The notes: generated by a model not told the origin, from the sequence alone. Shown: positions 11,328 through 22,127, counted from the stretch's first letter. The stretch is DNA of 25,876 nt from Atkinsonella hypoxylon (GCA_000729835.1 JFHB01000311.1:1-25876), one strand, 5' to 3'. Translations and numbers: made by a program.

Positions 11328-11771
11328 GATTTGTAGTGTGTTGTCCTTTTTGCCTCCTTGGTTGGGGTTGGTTGAATAGTTTGGTGATGAGGGTGAGGAG
11401 TGGTGCTCTGGGGGACGCGTGTGGGCTGCACGTTCGGATGGACGATGCAGGCAGGATGCGTGCTGGTTGGAGGGAGGGGGGAATTGATAGATTAGCAGGA
11501 CAGAAGATGAGTTGGGAATTATCCTTGGGCGGGGTTTGGTGTTTGGCACTTTGGTATGACTAGATGAATCGATGAGGCGAGAGGAAAATTGCGAAAGCGA
11601 TTTGCGCGGATGACGCGGGCGAGCCGCCAGCGGGACTGGCGTTAGTTTAGCCGCTAGACGCCTGTGAGTGGATGTTAATAACCGCCGAGGAAGGCACTAG
11701 TGGAGAAGTCAAGACATAACGGTATGCGTCATGCTCATTGCCCAATGACTTGTCATGCAGCATCGGTTGCA

Positions 11772-11813
11772 TTCTGACTTCCGACTTCTGACTTCTGACT
11801 TCTGACTTCTGAC
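11772..11813. repeat. Tandem repeat, 6 copies of TTCTGAC
   Basis: Six consecutive 7-bp units, five identical and one with a single change (TTCCGAC, second unit). It lies in the divergent promoter region about 445 bp upstream of the DUF1168 start. Confidence 0.9.
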
Positions 11814-11954
11814 TGCTCGTGAAGAACTGCCGAGGTGTGCGCCTCTTCCTTCGTCTAAAGTACGTGAGATGGGAAAGGCATGCCCATTGTAGAGAGCAGC
11901 TGATGTCGCGTTGGTGATGGAGCTGCATGGAAAATGGAAGGTCATCTGTGGTTT

Positions 11955-12010
11955 CGTGATGCGTGATGCGTGATTCGTGATTCGTGATTCGTGATTCGTG
12001 ATTCGTGATT
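11955..12010. repeat. Tandem repeat, 8 copies of CGTGATT/CGTGATG
   Basis: Eight consecutive 7-bp units: the first two are CGTGATG and the remaining six CGTGATT. It is 141 bp from the TTCTGAC array and unrelated to it in sequence. Confidence 0.92.
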
Positions 12011-12075
12011 TATGGCACGAGGCATTAACTCTACACAGGTCACAAAGTTGCATTTGTCGTAATGGAGTGAGTACC

Positions 12076-12093
12076 TACCTACCTAGGTAGGTA
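12076..12093. repeat. 18-bp perfect palindrome around ACCTAGGT
   Basis: A perfect inverted repeat built from CCTA/TAGG steps, with its centre between 12084 and 12085. Further TACC repeats precede it. It could bind a dimeric regulator or form a cruciform, or be an expansion product of the TACC repeat. It is about 400 bp upstream of the Det1-like start. Confidence 0.85.
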
Positions 12094-12490
12094 TGTAGGA
12101 GGTAGTTCATACACGACATACACATGTACATTATGCACACATGGACCTATAGGTACCTCAGCACCTGAGCGTATACCCGTAAGTGTCCGAGTACCAATCT
12201 ACCCACCTAGGGATTTAGGTACTTTCTCGGAGGAGAGGGGAATCACCCCAAACTGATCTGGATCTGCCGTGCGGCCCCCCACTTGCCCGATTCTTCTACA
12301 TCAAACTGAGCAAAAATCCAACTCACCCGCCGACTATATCTGTGCTTCCCGCCACCTTTTTCCCGTATCTAATTTCCTTGTTTCCTCTCGTTGCTTTCTA
12401 ATCTAAACTTCCGCTCTGTTTTTCCCCCCTAATTAAATCGGCAGCACGTGTGCAATCGACAATAGAGCCTCGACCTACAGTCCTTCCATT

Positions 12491-14197
12491 ATGGCCAAGC
12501 CGCGCTTGATCATCCTCATTCGACACGCTCAATCTGAGGGCAACAGTATGTGCCAACCTGCTTCGATATACCCATGTCAATTTTGAACAAGGACAAGTGG
12601 GCAGTTTCTTTCTCATCTGCAGCATACTTGACAAGGTTCAAATGAGCACGGCTAATATTTTGACTGTCTTATGAAATAAATAAAAAAGAAAATCGTGAAA
12701 TTCACCAATCCGTCCCAGACCACAGAGTTAAACTCACTCCCGATGGCTGGAATCAAGCCCACGAGGCCGGACGCCGACTGAAAAGCCTTCTCCGCCCAGA
12801 CGACACCCTTCAGATCTTCACGTCACCGTATCGCCGGACTCGTGAGACCACAGAGGGAATTCTTGCCACACTGACGTCAGACGATCCCGAGGAATCACCC
12901 TTCAAGCGGGACAAGATCAAGGTCTACGAGGAGCCCAGGCTCCGCGAGCAAGACTTTGGTAATTTCCAGCCATGCAGTGCTGAGATGGAGCGCATGTGGC
13001 AGGAACGTGCCGACTACGGACACTTCTTCTATAGAATTCCTAACGGCGAGAGCGCGGCAGATGCATATGATCGTATCAGCGGGTTCAACGAGAGTTTGTG
13101 GCGGCAATTTGGTGACGATGACTTCCCCAACGTCTGCATTTTAGGTACGTATTTTCTTTGACCCTAGACCCTCTCTTTCTTTAGCAGCAGATACGAAGAG
13201 CAGCAGCAACTCATGTTGTGCTCCGAGATAACCAATCAACTCTTCCCTCTCAGTTCGCGCCCCTAATCTGTCTTCTCGCTCTTTAGTTACCCACGGTCTC
13301 ATGTCGCGCGTCTTCCTCATGAAATGGTACCACTTTACGGTCGAATACTTCGAAGACCTGCGCAACGTAGACCACTGCGAGTTCCTCATCATGCGCAAAC
13401 AACAAAACGAGAAGTACGTCCTGGAGACTAAGCTGCGCACCTGGTCCGAGCTGCGGCGCGAGCGAGCCCTGCGCGACTCCTCCATCGACTCGAAGCTCGA
13501 GAGGAACCGCACCTTCGTCGTGACCCGTCGATGGGGCGGCTGTCCCAACGGGTGCAACCACTCGAATCACTATAAGAAGCGGCACGACCTGGAAGTGCTC
13601 CGGCAAAAGGACAACGAGAGAACAGGGTACGACGCTCACAACATCAACGGCGGTTCTAACGCCAACGGCGTCACCAGCAACACGTCCGGCGCAACGATTG
13701 CCGCGAGGCGGCATCGGCACAAAAAAACCAACGCCAGCATGGGCGATGGCGACGACGAGCACGAGCACGAGCACGAAGAACGGAATCAGGATACCATCCC
13801 CACGTCCTCGACAGCAGCACCTCTATCGAGAAACGGCACTGTAGCCGAGGATGTCGTCTTCTCCCCAGACGGCACCCCTTCCTTCATCACCGCAGAAGAC
13901 CGCTTCCGTAGCCTCAAATCCCCCCGCTACCTCCATCTTGGCCGTGACTTCGGCGGCACATACTCGGGCCATACCTCCGCCGCCACCAGCGACAGCGACA
14001 GCGCCTCCTGTGATGAGCGCGCTATTCTCAAGCGAAGCAAGGTCGTGCACTCACGGACTCTAAGTGACGATGGCTCACCCGCCGGGGGAGGATATGCTAA
14101 CCGTCTGGGTGATGCGTCTCCCCGCACGGGCTCTGACACGGAGGATCTGGACAAGGCAGAAAAGGATAACAGGAGCTTGCGAGGAAGCGTCTACTAG
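12491..14197 (+). CDS. Histidine-phosphatase superfamily enzyme, Det1-like
   Basis: Phosphoglycerate-mutase-fold phosphatase resembling yeast Det1, a broad-range acid phosphatase linked to sterol transport; the substrate in this fungus is unknown. Three exons (12491-12545, 12689-13144, 13287-14197) join to 473 residues; both introns (143 and 142 bp) have GT...AG ends and preserve the frame. The catalytic set is complete: R11-H12 in IRHAQSEGN, R67/R68/R70 in SPYRRTRET, E139 in IPNGES, and H173 in VTHG. The second intron lies inside the VTHG codon run, so the catalytic histidine is encoded by exon 3. The core continues through a basic, His- and Cys-containing segment (RRWGGCPNGCNHSNHY). About 200 further residues follow, low in complexity, with a HEHEHEE run and many Ser/Thr, likely disordered. 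True phosphoglycerate mutase is unlikely because of the tail and the Det1-like active-site context. Confidence 0.9.
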
Positions 14198-14701
14198 ATG
14201 CACGGGGTGGGGACAAAAAAAGGACGTGCATTGGAAACTATTGAAGCGTAGCATGTTTGGCGTTCCAAAGGTTATTCATAAATTGGTAGCATCAATGACA
14301 GCGATTCATATCAAACGACGTAGTTTGATAAGGACGGCAGCGGATTTGGTAGTCCATCCGTAACAGTTTCTACTTGTACACTTCGTTGGCAGAAACTCGT
14401 CGGTGCATGATCTGACAGACATCAACTGGCTAGACACGGGGTCTTCATCCAAGATTGACCAGTGCCTGTCGTAAGTGGTCACGGACAAGTACAGGAATGC
14501 CTCCAGCAGTCCAAGCCATGTAAGCACGTATGAACGAGCGCAGTTCCTTCAGGATGGCACCGTCGCCAGGTCAAATCCATTGCTACAAGCCCGACCAGTC
14601 CCAGGTCCTGCGCCAACATGCACCATGCATGATAAAGCGATAGCACGTCTTGAAACCAATGGGCCGGCACCCTTTCCTAAGCACCCCAATTTGCTGTCGG
14701 G

Positions 14702-14725
14702 AAAAAAAAAAAAAAAAAAAAAAAA
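14702..14725. repeat. 24-A homopolymer followed by A-rich DNA
   Basis: Twenty-four consecutive A bases, then purine-rich, A-rich sequence to about 14765. It could be a simple poly(dA:dT) tract or the tail of a retroposed sequence. Confidence 0.85.
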
Positions 14726-15048
14726 GCAAGAAAGAAAAAAGGTTAAAAAAGAAGGAAAGAAAGACACTAGCATGATGTTAGGAGAAACCTGCCCTCCGGA
14801 CATTCATTACGCACAGCGCCCCATTGCTCATGCTGCCTGATATGACAGTGACATGTAGAGTTATAATACGAACCCAATGCAGAGCGGATGCCTCGCCTAA
14901 GACTGCTGATGCTAGAAATCAAGAACAAATACAATAGACTGGCAAATATTGCCTTCGTTTCTTCATTACCGGGCATTTCCCTTCCCTCCCCTTTTCTTCC
15001 ACCTCTGGTTTGTGTATCCCCTTTGGAATCGACATTTCCAACCCCGTT

Positions 15049-15087
15049 CCCCCCCCCCCCAAATCCCCCCAAAAAAAAAATTTTTTT
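15049..15087. repeat. Low-complexity cluster: C12, C6, A10, T7
   Basis: Consecutive homopolymer runs; the A10-T7 junction is self-complementary. Probably in the 3' UTR or downstream region of the kinase gene. Read errors are likely here. Confidence 0.85.
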
Positions 15088-15367
15088 AAAGAAGAATCAG
15101 CAAATCGTCTGTTTGCTTCTCTCTTCTCACATTCGCTGAATCGAACGCCTTCTAGTCTAGTCTTTGGGCCTTCATGTTACGCTTTGTGCCGCCTCGATCC
15201 CACCAGCAGATTCTGGTGACCATTCAGCACTTCCATCCAAAGAGTCGTCGATGGAAAGAGAAGATTTGGAGAAACACAACGTACAAACAATTATAAAGTA
15301 CAAGCGGCCAGGCAGAGATCCCCAGCCCTAACCCTTTTCTATACAGTACAGGAGCACAGCCCTGGCC

Positions 15368-18300
15368 CTAAAAGAATTTCGCCATGGCTCTGCTCAGATC
15401 GATAAAGTCAACGGGTTTCGTCACGTAGTCGCTGAATCCCGCGGCGACGCACTTTTCATGTACATCTGACATAACATTGGCGGATAACGCAATTATCGGC
15501 ATTTTTGGCAGATTAGAATCTTTCTCCCACTGGCGGATCTCGCGACACGCTTGATAGCCATCTTTCCGAGGCATGTGTAAGTCACACTGAGTTTTAGTTA
15601 GCTGCCTCATCCAATCCAAAATTTTTAATGTGGTAATTCTCATGGACATCATACCAAGATTAAAGAGTAGTACTTGTGAGGCTTGGACAGCACAATTTCT
15701 GTGCACTCCACGCCATCAACAGCGACCTCAACATCAACGCCAATCTTCCTGAGATATTTTTTGAGGACTTTTTGGTTCACTAGATTGTCTTCCACAAGTA
15801 AGACTCTGTAACCCTTGTTACCCATGCGCTTCCCGATCTCTTGATAGCTGGCCTTTTGACTCTCCACCATTTGTTGAGCTGTAGATCGATTCCTGTCGAC
15901 ACTCAAATCCTGTCTTTTGTCGGGATCAAATATCACAGCAAATCTCGAGGGCTTGACTGGCTTGTAGATAAACGTGACCAGGTTCTCTGTCAACAGTTTC
16001 TCATGTTGGGTGTCAGTTGCCAATTTTTGAACCGCTTGTCGCTGTACAGAATCTGTGAGCACCACTATTGTTGTCCCCTCAATTTTCTGTGAATGGATGA
16101 TTTGGCCCATGACGTTGAGGATGGCTTCGGCCGAGGCCAGGTTGAGAACAATGTGTGTGAAAGTGATGGGATCTTCCCCTCCAAGGTACGGCTGAGCCTC
16201 TTCGACGGTCCTAATGGCTGTTATTTGGCGAGGGACATCCTTCGGCAGCGTCATCTCAATATGCTGAGTCGTCGCTTCACGGCTGTGGTTTTGAGGACAA
16301 ATGATCAAAATCGAGTACATTGGGGGCCTGAAATCACCCAGTGATCGCGGGCTCTTCACCTCTGTCGTCGTCTCTCGAGGCGGCAAGCCTCGATCAGATG
16401 GCATTTCCAAATTCATTTGGCTCAGATCCTGCCCGCTGGCTTTGGCAGCTTCGCTGAAACGGGCCAATCCGGAACTGTCGGGTGTCGATGGAGGCGAACC
16501 GGTAAGGTGTCTCACAAGACGGGCTTGAGCTTCTGCACTACCAGCGGCAAACGCAGATACTGTACTCGGAAAGCCACTCGAGGCTTTAGACACAGCCTCT
16601 TCTGTAGGACTAATCCGAAGTGTCTCCGTGACAGACGTCGCCTTACTCGTCTGTTGCACGCTTTCCGAGGATCCTTGCCTTGACGCTCCGACCGAGGCAG
16701 ACGAGGCCGGGCTACAAGGATTGTTGGGATGATCTTCGGCAGTCGGAAGGGTGAATCTTGCTGTGAATGTGAAGGTCGATCCCTTGCCAGGGACTGCAGT
16801 GCCTTCCATCTTGCCACCATGCAGCTCCACGAGCTGGCGGGAAATCACAAGTCCGAGGCCACTACCGCCGTGCTGTCTAGTGCTGCTGCCGTCGATCTGA
16901 CTGAAGGGCTTAAATATCAAGTCTGCTTCCTCTCTTGTGAAGCCTCTTCCGGTGTCCGTGATGGCGAATTGAAGCATAATTTCACTCTCGTTACGGGTCG
17001 CGGGATCAACTTCTGTGTACACCCTGCATCGACTAAACACCTCGCCTTCCGAAGTGAACTTGATCGCATTGCCAATAACGTTGAGCAAGACTTGACGTAT
17101 TCGTACTTTGTCGCCCTTCACCCATGCTGGTACATCCGCCTCTACGAGATAATTCAATTCCAGACGCTTTGCGATGGCCATTGTTGATACGAGCTCGTTT
17201 ACATCCTCAATTAGAGAATGAGTATGGAACCACTCATGCTTTAGCTTCATCATGCCGGCATCCACCTTTGACAAGTCCAAAATGTCGTTAATGATCATGA
17301 TCAAGCTGTTGGCGCTAGTTTGAATAGTATTTGTGTAATCACGTTGCTCCTCATTCAGTGTCGTATCCTGCAGAAAGCTTACCATGCCGGAAATGCCGAT
17401 TAGAGGCGTCCGAATCTCGTGCGACATATTGCTCAAGAAGCGGCCTTTTGATTCCATGGCCTCCTTTAGCTTCGTTTCCAAAAGCTTGTGATCATTGATA
17501 TCTGTGGCTGAGCCAAAGTACGAGCTAGCGCCGCGACCGAAATCGAGTGTGTCTATCTCGACGCACCTGATGAGGTGCCAACGATAGTCGCCAGTCTTTG
17601 ACCGGAGACGAACTTCGGTGGTATAAGAAAGGCGCCCACTCGTGTCTGTCGTTACCTTGATGATGCCCTTTCGTGCGAGCTCCGTGAGCTCCGCGCTGGG
17701 AAGCGAGTACACCGAGTCGCTACCGGAGCTGCTCGATCTTGAAAGCGCCGGTTGCACTTCTTGTAGTGTGGACTTCGCGGTGGCTGTCGACTGCTGGGAC
17801 GACTCACCAGAACTATGTTGCATAGGGGTTGGGGTTAGACCGGATGACAATGTGTCCTGGTTGCTTGTCTGATCAACTGGTGATGGTGCAGCCGACGGCT
17901 TAGTTCCATGATCAACGGGAATTCGACATCTCATGAGATCGTCAGGATGAACATAATCCATAAACCCCAGACCAAGCGCGTCTTCGAAGCTTTGCCCGGT
18001 GTAAGAAAGCCACTGGTCATTGGCAAACGTAATACCATCGTCTTCCGTGGCCGTAAAGATGATTTGCGGTATAAGATTAGCAAGTAGTCTATGCTTGGCT
18101 TCTGATGCCTCGATTTCCTCCTGACGGGCTGCCTTCAGTTCCGCAATGTGCTGGTCATGAATGTCCATGTACGACCCTAGAAACTGCATGATGACTCCTC
18201 TCTTATCCCTTGAGGCTACAGCTCGCGCATAGAACCAGCGGTAGGCCCCGTCAAACCGCTTAATGCGCACGGTTCGAGAAAATTGCTCTCCAGTCCGCAG

Positions 18301-21300
18301 TGAATGGCCCCAGGCCTTGAGATAACCCTCCCTATCATCCGGATGGATGCTTCCCCAAGGGTCTGCGGAAAGGTCTGCGACAGTTTGCCCACGGTATGAT
18401 AAAAATCGACTGTTCACCCATACTGTCTCCCCTGTCTGAGGCAAAGATACAAAAACGTGAGCGGGTAATGAGTCCAAGATTAGACCCTTCAGGCGGTCAG
18501 ATGGAGGGGGCATGTCCCCCGCCATGGATGTTAAGGAGCCGCTCCGAGTTGGCGCCAAAGGTGTAGGCGGCAGCTTGGTCGACAGGCTAGAGCTTGGAGG
18601 AAGGGATTGAAATGTCGAAGCAAAGTCGGCTCCATAGCTGTGTAATACGGTGTGATGAGCATGTTCCAGTCTAGTTTGCTCATAACTTCGATCGGCGGCG
18701 GCTTGTTTGAATCTGGTAGTCTCGACAGACAATTCTGGAACTATATCCTGGGCGCCAGCCAGACTGCTGCCATCTTTGAGAACTTTAGCTGCCATGCTCG
18801 AACTTCCAGCCCCGAAATAATCCCCCTCAGCTATTTGCTCAGGGCTTGAAGCTTCGGTCTCGAATCGCACGCTTGAAAGGAAAGAGTGTCTCTTTTCCGC
18901 GCCAGGGGAGTTCTCTTTGGATGTTATTCTTGCTCGTTCTTTCCCGGGTGTCGAAATGTCCTGCTTCGATGCCAGCTTTTGCTTGCTCGCAAAGTAACTC
19001 TCCACAGCTTGTGAACCTGCCGATGGACTGCCAAGAGGCGGTCTTCTGTCTATGTAGTGGCTGAGAGAACCATGTTCCCAGCCTGGCGTTACCAGGGGAG
19101 ACGCCGTCGTGCTTTTTGAAATGGCAGAATAATCACTAGGGCTGGTCATGCTTTCACCGATTGAATTTTGTTTCGGGGCGTTCGGCGCCAAAAACACACC
19201 ACTCTCGACGTGATTTCCAAAAGGTGCGACCGCTCCAAAGCCCGTGATCGAGGGCCTTCGCCGCTGGATTCCAGCCAGTTCGGTTTCCAAGTTACTATAG
19301 TGGCGACATAATGAGAAGGAAGTTGCCATGTGCGGCGCCAGTCGTTCCAAGGAATGCCTCAGGTTGGATGGGTATGGTATAATTGGGCTCAGTATGGAAA
19401 GAATGGCAATTGGTGCGGATTTACTCCGTTTCAGTTGCTCTAGCGTAACACGATCAGACTCTAGTGGGAGTTTTTGTTCCGTTGGACTATCATCCCTCCC
19501 TTTCGATTGTGTTTTCGATTCCAAAGCTGCAGCATCCAGTCTGAACGTTCGCGTAGGTTTGGAGAGAAGCACGTGCTTCAGGGGTATGTGAAGAACGGTC
19601 CAGGAGTTGTCTACGCCAATCGCTTGAGGAGGCCGCATCCCAGTATAGGTGGAAGGCGGTGACCCAGGATTAAAGGACTCTTCATCAACTATGGCATCCG
19701 TGAAAAATGGATTCTCTTTTGGGTCATTGCGAACGGCGGGAGACGGTGCCGGCGATTGTGACCAAGGAGACGGCGGCGCTTGTTCATACTCTTCGTATTT
19801 GGGTGTTGCCGGTCGGCGATCTGCGTCATCCAGACAGGAAGTGATTGTTTTTGCCCTGTCACCACCACTCCCTTTATTGCGTGATGAAGCAGGCAAAAAC
19901 GACGATAGTTTAGATATGGACTCGGTGCGTTGCTTTCGGGGCCGCTTAGGGTCCGACCCATGGGCCTTCGAACCTGGTTTGTAATCACCGCCTTGTTCTG
20001 GTTCAGCGCCAGTTCTGGGAAGATACGGATATGTTCGAGTCAAGGCAACAGTGTGGCCACGCTCCAGAACTCGCATAACACCCGCATGGTCAATTAGTGG
20101 ATCAGCTTCATAGTCCAATGCCTGTAGGACAGGCAAAACGCGGCCTTGCCCGTCATAGCGTGCCATGAATGGAGCCTCCCAGCTGGGAATCGCTTGCCGT
20201 GCTTGGGCAGCTGCATCATGCTCGTCTAGCGCATCCTTGTTCAACTTTGTATAATCATCCTTGAGCTCTGCTGCTGCCCGAGGTGAGGGATACTGTGTCT
20301 TGCTTCTAGTCAAGTTGGCCGGCCGTTTTGGCGGCGCCATAGGCACTCCTTCTTGAGAACAGGATCTATTGTCTTCAAAAGCAGTGAAAGAGTGGCGACT
20401 TTGGATGTCCGGTCGCGAAAGACTGGCAGAACCAGACGTCGCGTCGTCAATTGTGGCTAAGCCATCAGAAGCTGTCCCAATATCACTACTTTGGAAGGCA
20501 CTGCTTCCTTTGGCCATATAACCCAAGCTGAGCTCATCTTCTGGATGTGCATTGTAGCTGGCTTTTTGACCCCAAGGAACGTTTTCAACGTCGGTGGTGT
20601 CAGCAGGAACAGCCAGTGTTACCCTTTCTGCTTTATACACATCTCTCATGATTTGCACAACCGTATTCCACCAAGCGTCCAGTCCAGGCTCTGCCGAGAG
20701 CATAAGGGATAAGGCATAGAGATTCGGCGTGGGGAAGTCAAAGTTACGTGGATAGTCCGACATCCCTGGAGGTTCGAAAGTGAAAGTTGAAGTTGGCGTG
20801 GACGTCTCTGACAGCACCTTGTCCAACATGCCTCGATGTTCAAACAAGGGAGTCACCTGTGGGCGTGGTGAGGGGCTCGTTGGTGGAGGCGCCATAGACT
20901 TGGAAAGCTGATGGGGGATGGTTTGCATTCGAGGGAAGGGATACGAGGGGGTCTGCGCGATTGCCGCGGGCGTCATGCCACCGCGCACAGTTTTGCCAGA
21001 TTCTGTGGATGTGGTAGTTAGAGTAGCCGTAAGCATCGGCGAGGTTATGGTGGCTCCTTCCTCCATAATCGGAGAAACACGTGCTTTTTCCGTCTGAGTC
21101 ATGAGCAATCCTCTAGCAGACAGGTCGCGAAGCTCTAGATCGCGAGCTAACCGGGCACGATAGTCGTTGAGCTGCAGTTGAGAAACGGTCAAATCATCGG
21201 TGTTCTGAGCCGGGTCTCGCACCAAAGGTATATTGACGGTCGTTTGTGAGGAACCTGGGGCCTCACGGGAGGTAGCTACCGGTTTTCCATTCTTGTCATT

Positions 21301-21657
21301 TGGTTCTTTTGAACGCTGCCTCTCTTGCTCGCCCTTGCCGGAAGATTCGGATGGTGAAGAGAAGGGATGGTTGGAGCGGCGTTGAGCCATTGTGCTGTGC
21401 GCATGCCCAGTCAATACGGCTGCTGCTTCTGCTGCGACTACCAAGCTGTCTGAACTCAATCCATCTCTCGCCAGGTCACTTATTTCGGCTCGCCTGCGGC
21501 TCGTGGGTAGTATTATGGAAGAGGGGGAGAAAGACTTGGCAGTGACAAGGTCCGAGACGCAGGCATCAGCACCAACTATAGGACGTGTCGACTGCGCATC
21601 CGAATGAGGTGAGGTTGAATTGAGAGAAATGTCAGCTGTAGAATAACGGCTTCGCAT
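15368..21657 (-). CDS. Hybrid histidine kinase with split GAF, two PAS, HisKA, HATPase, pseudo-receiver and receiver
   Basis: Sensor kinase that should autophosphorylate on histidine and pass the phosphate to its own receiver, then to a phosphotransfer protein. Two exons (15655-21657 and 15368-15586; 68-bp intron) give 2,073 residues. Approximate layout: disordered Ser/Pro-rich N-terminus (1-300); GAF-like segments broken by low-complexity inserts (305-375, 490-546, 685-795); PAS1/PAC (1052-1175, HPDD and GAYRWFYARAV); PAS2/PAC (1188-1370) with a Ser/Thr-rich insert; HisKA with H1413 in SHEIRTPLIG; HATPase (about 1510-1640) with an N box near 1528, DTGRG near 1566 and GSGLGL near 1600; degenerate receiver (about 1778-1895); receiver (about 1949-2070) with E1956/D1957, D2003, S2036 and K2058. 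No membrane segments are seen, so it is probably cytosolic. An in-frame TGA lies two codons upstream of M1; M90 at 21390 (context CACAATGGCT) is an alternative start. I did not place it in a fungal kinase group; the ligand is unknown. Confidence 0.93.
15587..15654 (-). other. 68-bp intron in the receiver domain of the kinase gene
   Basis: Begins GTATGA and ends CTCAG, with a good branch-point match CTAAC about 15 bases before the acceptor. Splicing joins ...YYSLIL to CDLHMPRKDG and rebuilds the conserved receiver motif with the phospho-acceptor Asp. Without splicing, translation stops after one extra codon. Confidence 0.93.
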
Positions 21658-21782
21658 GCCTCATGCAAGAGGGTTTGAGGCTGGTTGTGGATTGAGTCGA
21701 CAAGCGGGTATGTGCATGAGGTCACAACCAGATGTGTATGTATGCGTGTATGCGTGTATGCGCTGCGTATGCACGACGTCAA
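21576..21782 (-). promoter_or_regulatory. Possible overlapping upstream ORF of the kinase gene
   Basis: A 68-codon frame starts 125 nt upstream of the first kinase ATG, is out of frame with it, and ends inside the kinase coding region. If the transcript begins upstream of 21782, scanning ribosomes would meet this ATG first. Its peptide resembles nothing known. Whether the transcript includes it cannot be seen from the sequence. Confidence 0.3.
21741..21762. repeat. Short tandem repeat, unit TATGCGTG
   Basis: Two full 8-bp units and a partial third, 85-105 bp upstream of the first kinase ATG and inside the possible upstream ORF, where it encodes the His/Thr-rich part. Confidence 0.7.
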
Positions 21783-22085
21783 TGGGTGCTGCTGGTGGTT
21801 ACTGTTGGTGCTGCGGCTTCTCTACTCGGGCTAGGTGGGCGGGCTCGTCAGCTAGAGACACGGACGGAGCCACAATCTTGTCTGGCGTTGCCACAGTTTG
21901 GCGAAGGAGGAATCAAAAGTCAAAGTTCAAGGGACGGTGCACAGAGTACGCCGTACGGGAAAATGCTTTCCTGCTTGCTATCGCACAAGACAATGTCGTC
22001 AGCAGGACACGTCGGGCTAGGATGGGAAGAGATAGATGGTGGAAACAAACGGTGAAGACGGCTGTTGGAATAAGGTAGGGGGAGA

Positions 22086-22127
22086 GACGGAAGATGGAAG
22101 ACGGAAGACGGAAGACGGAAGACGCAG
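22086..22127. repeat. Tandem repeat, about 6 copies of GACGGAA
   Basis: 7-bp units: four perfect, one with C to T (GATGGAA), one decayed at the right end. It is about 430 bp upstream of the kinase start. Confidence 0.9.

Larger units (their letters stand above)
11328..12490. other. 1.16-kb divergent intergenic region with short repeats
   Basis: Presumed shared promoter region of the DUF1168 gene and the Det1-like phosphatase gene. It contains two different 7-bp tandem repeats, an 18-bp perfect palindrome, several GGTACCT-like words near 12150-12225, and a pyrimidine-rich leader (about 12280-12430) before the phosphatase start. No gene was found in it. Confidence 0.65.
14198..15367. other. 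1.17-kb convergent intergenic region
   Basis: Lies between the stops of the Det1-like gene and the histidine kinase, so it holds both 3' UTRs. It contains a 24-A tract, a C12/C6/A10/T7 low-complexity cluster near 15049-15087, and a weak tRNA-promoter-like pair upstream of the A tract. No coding sequence is supported. Confidence 0.65.

Noticed and set aside
13283..13774. Antisense 163-codon frame over the Det1-like gene
   Set aside because: Shadow of exon 3 of the phosphatase; composition (Val/Ala-rich) follows from the GC-biased codons on the other strand.
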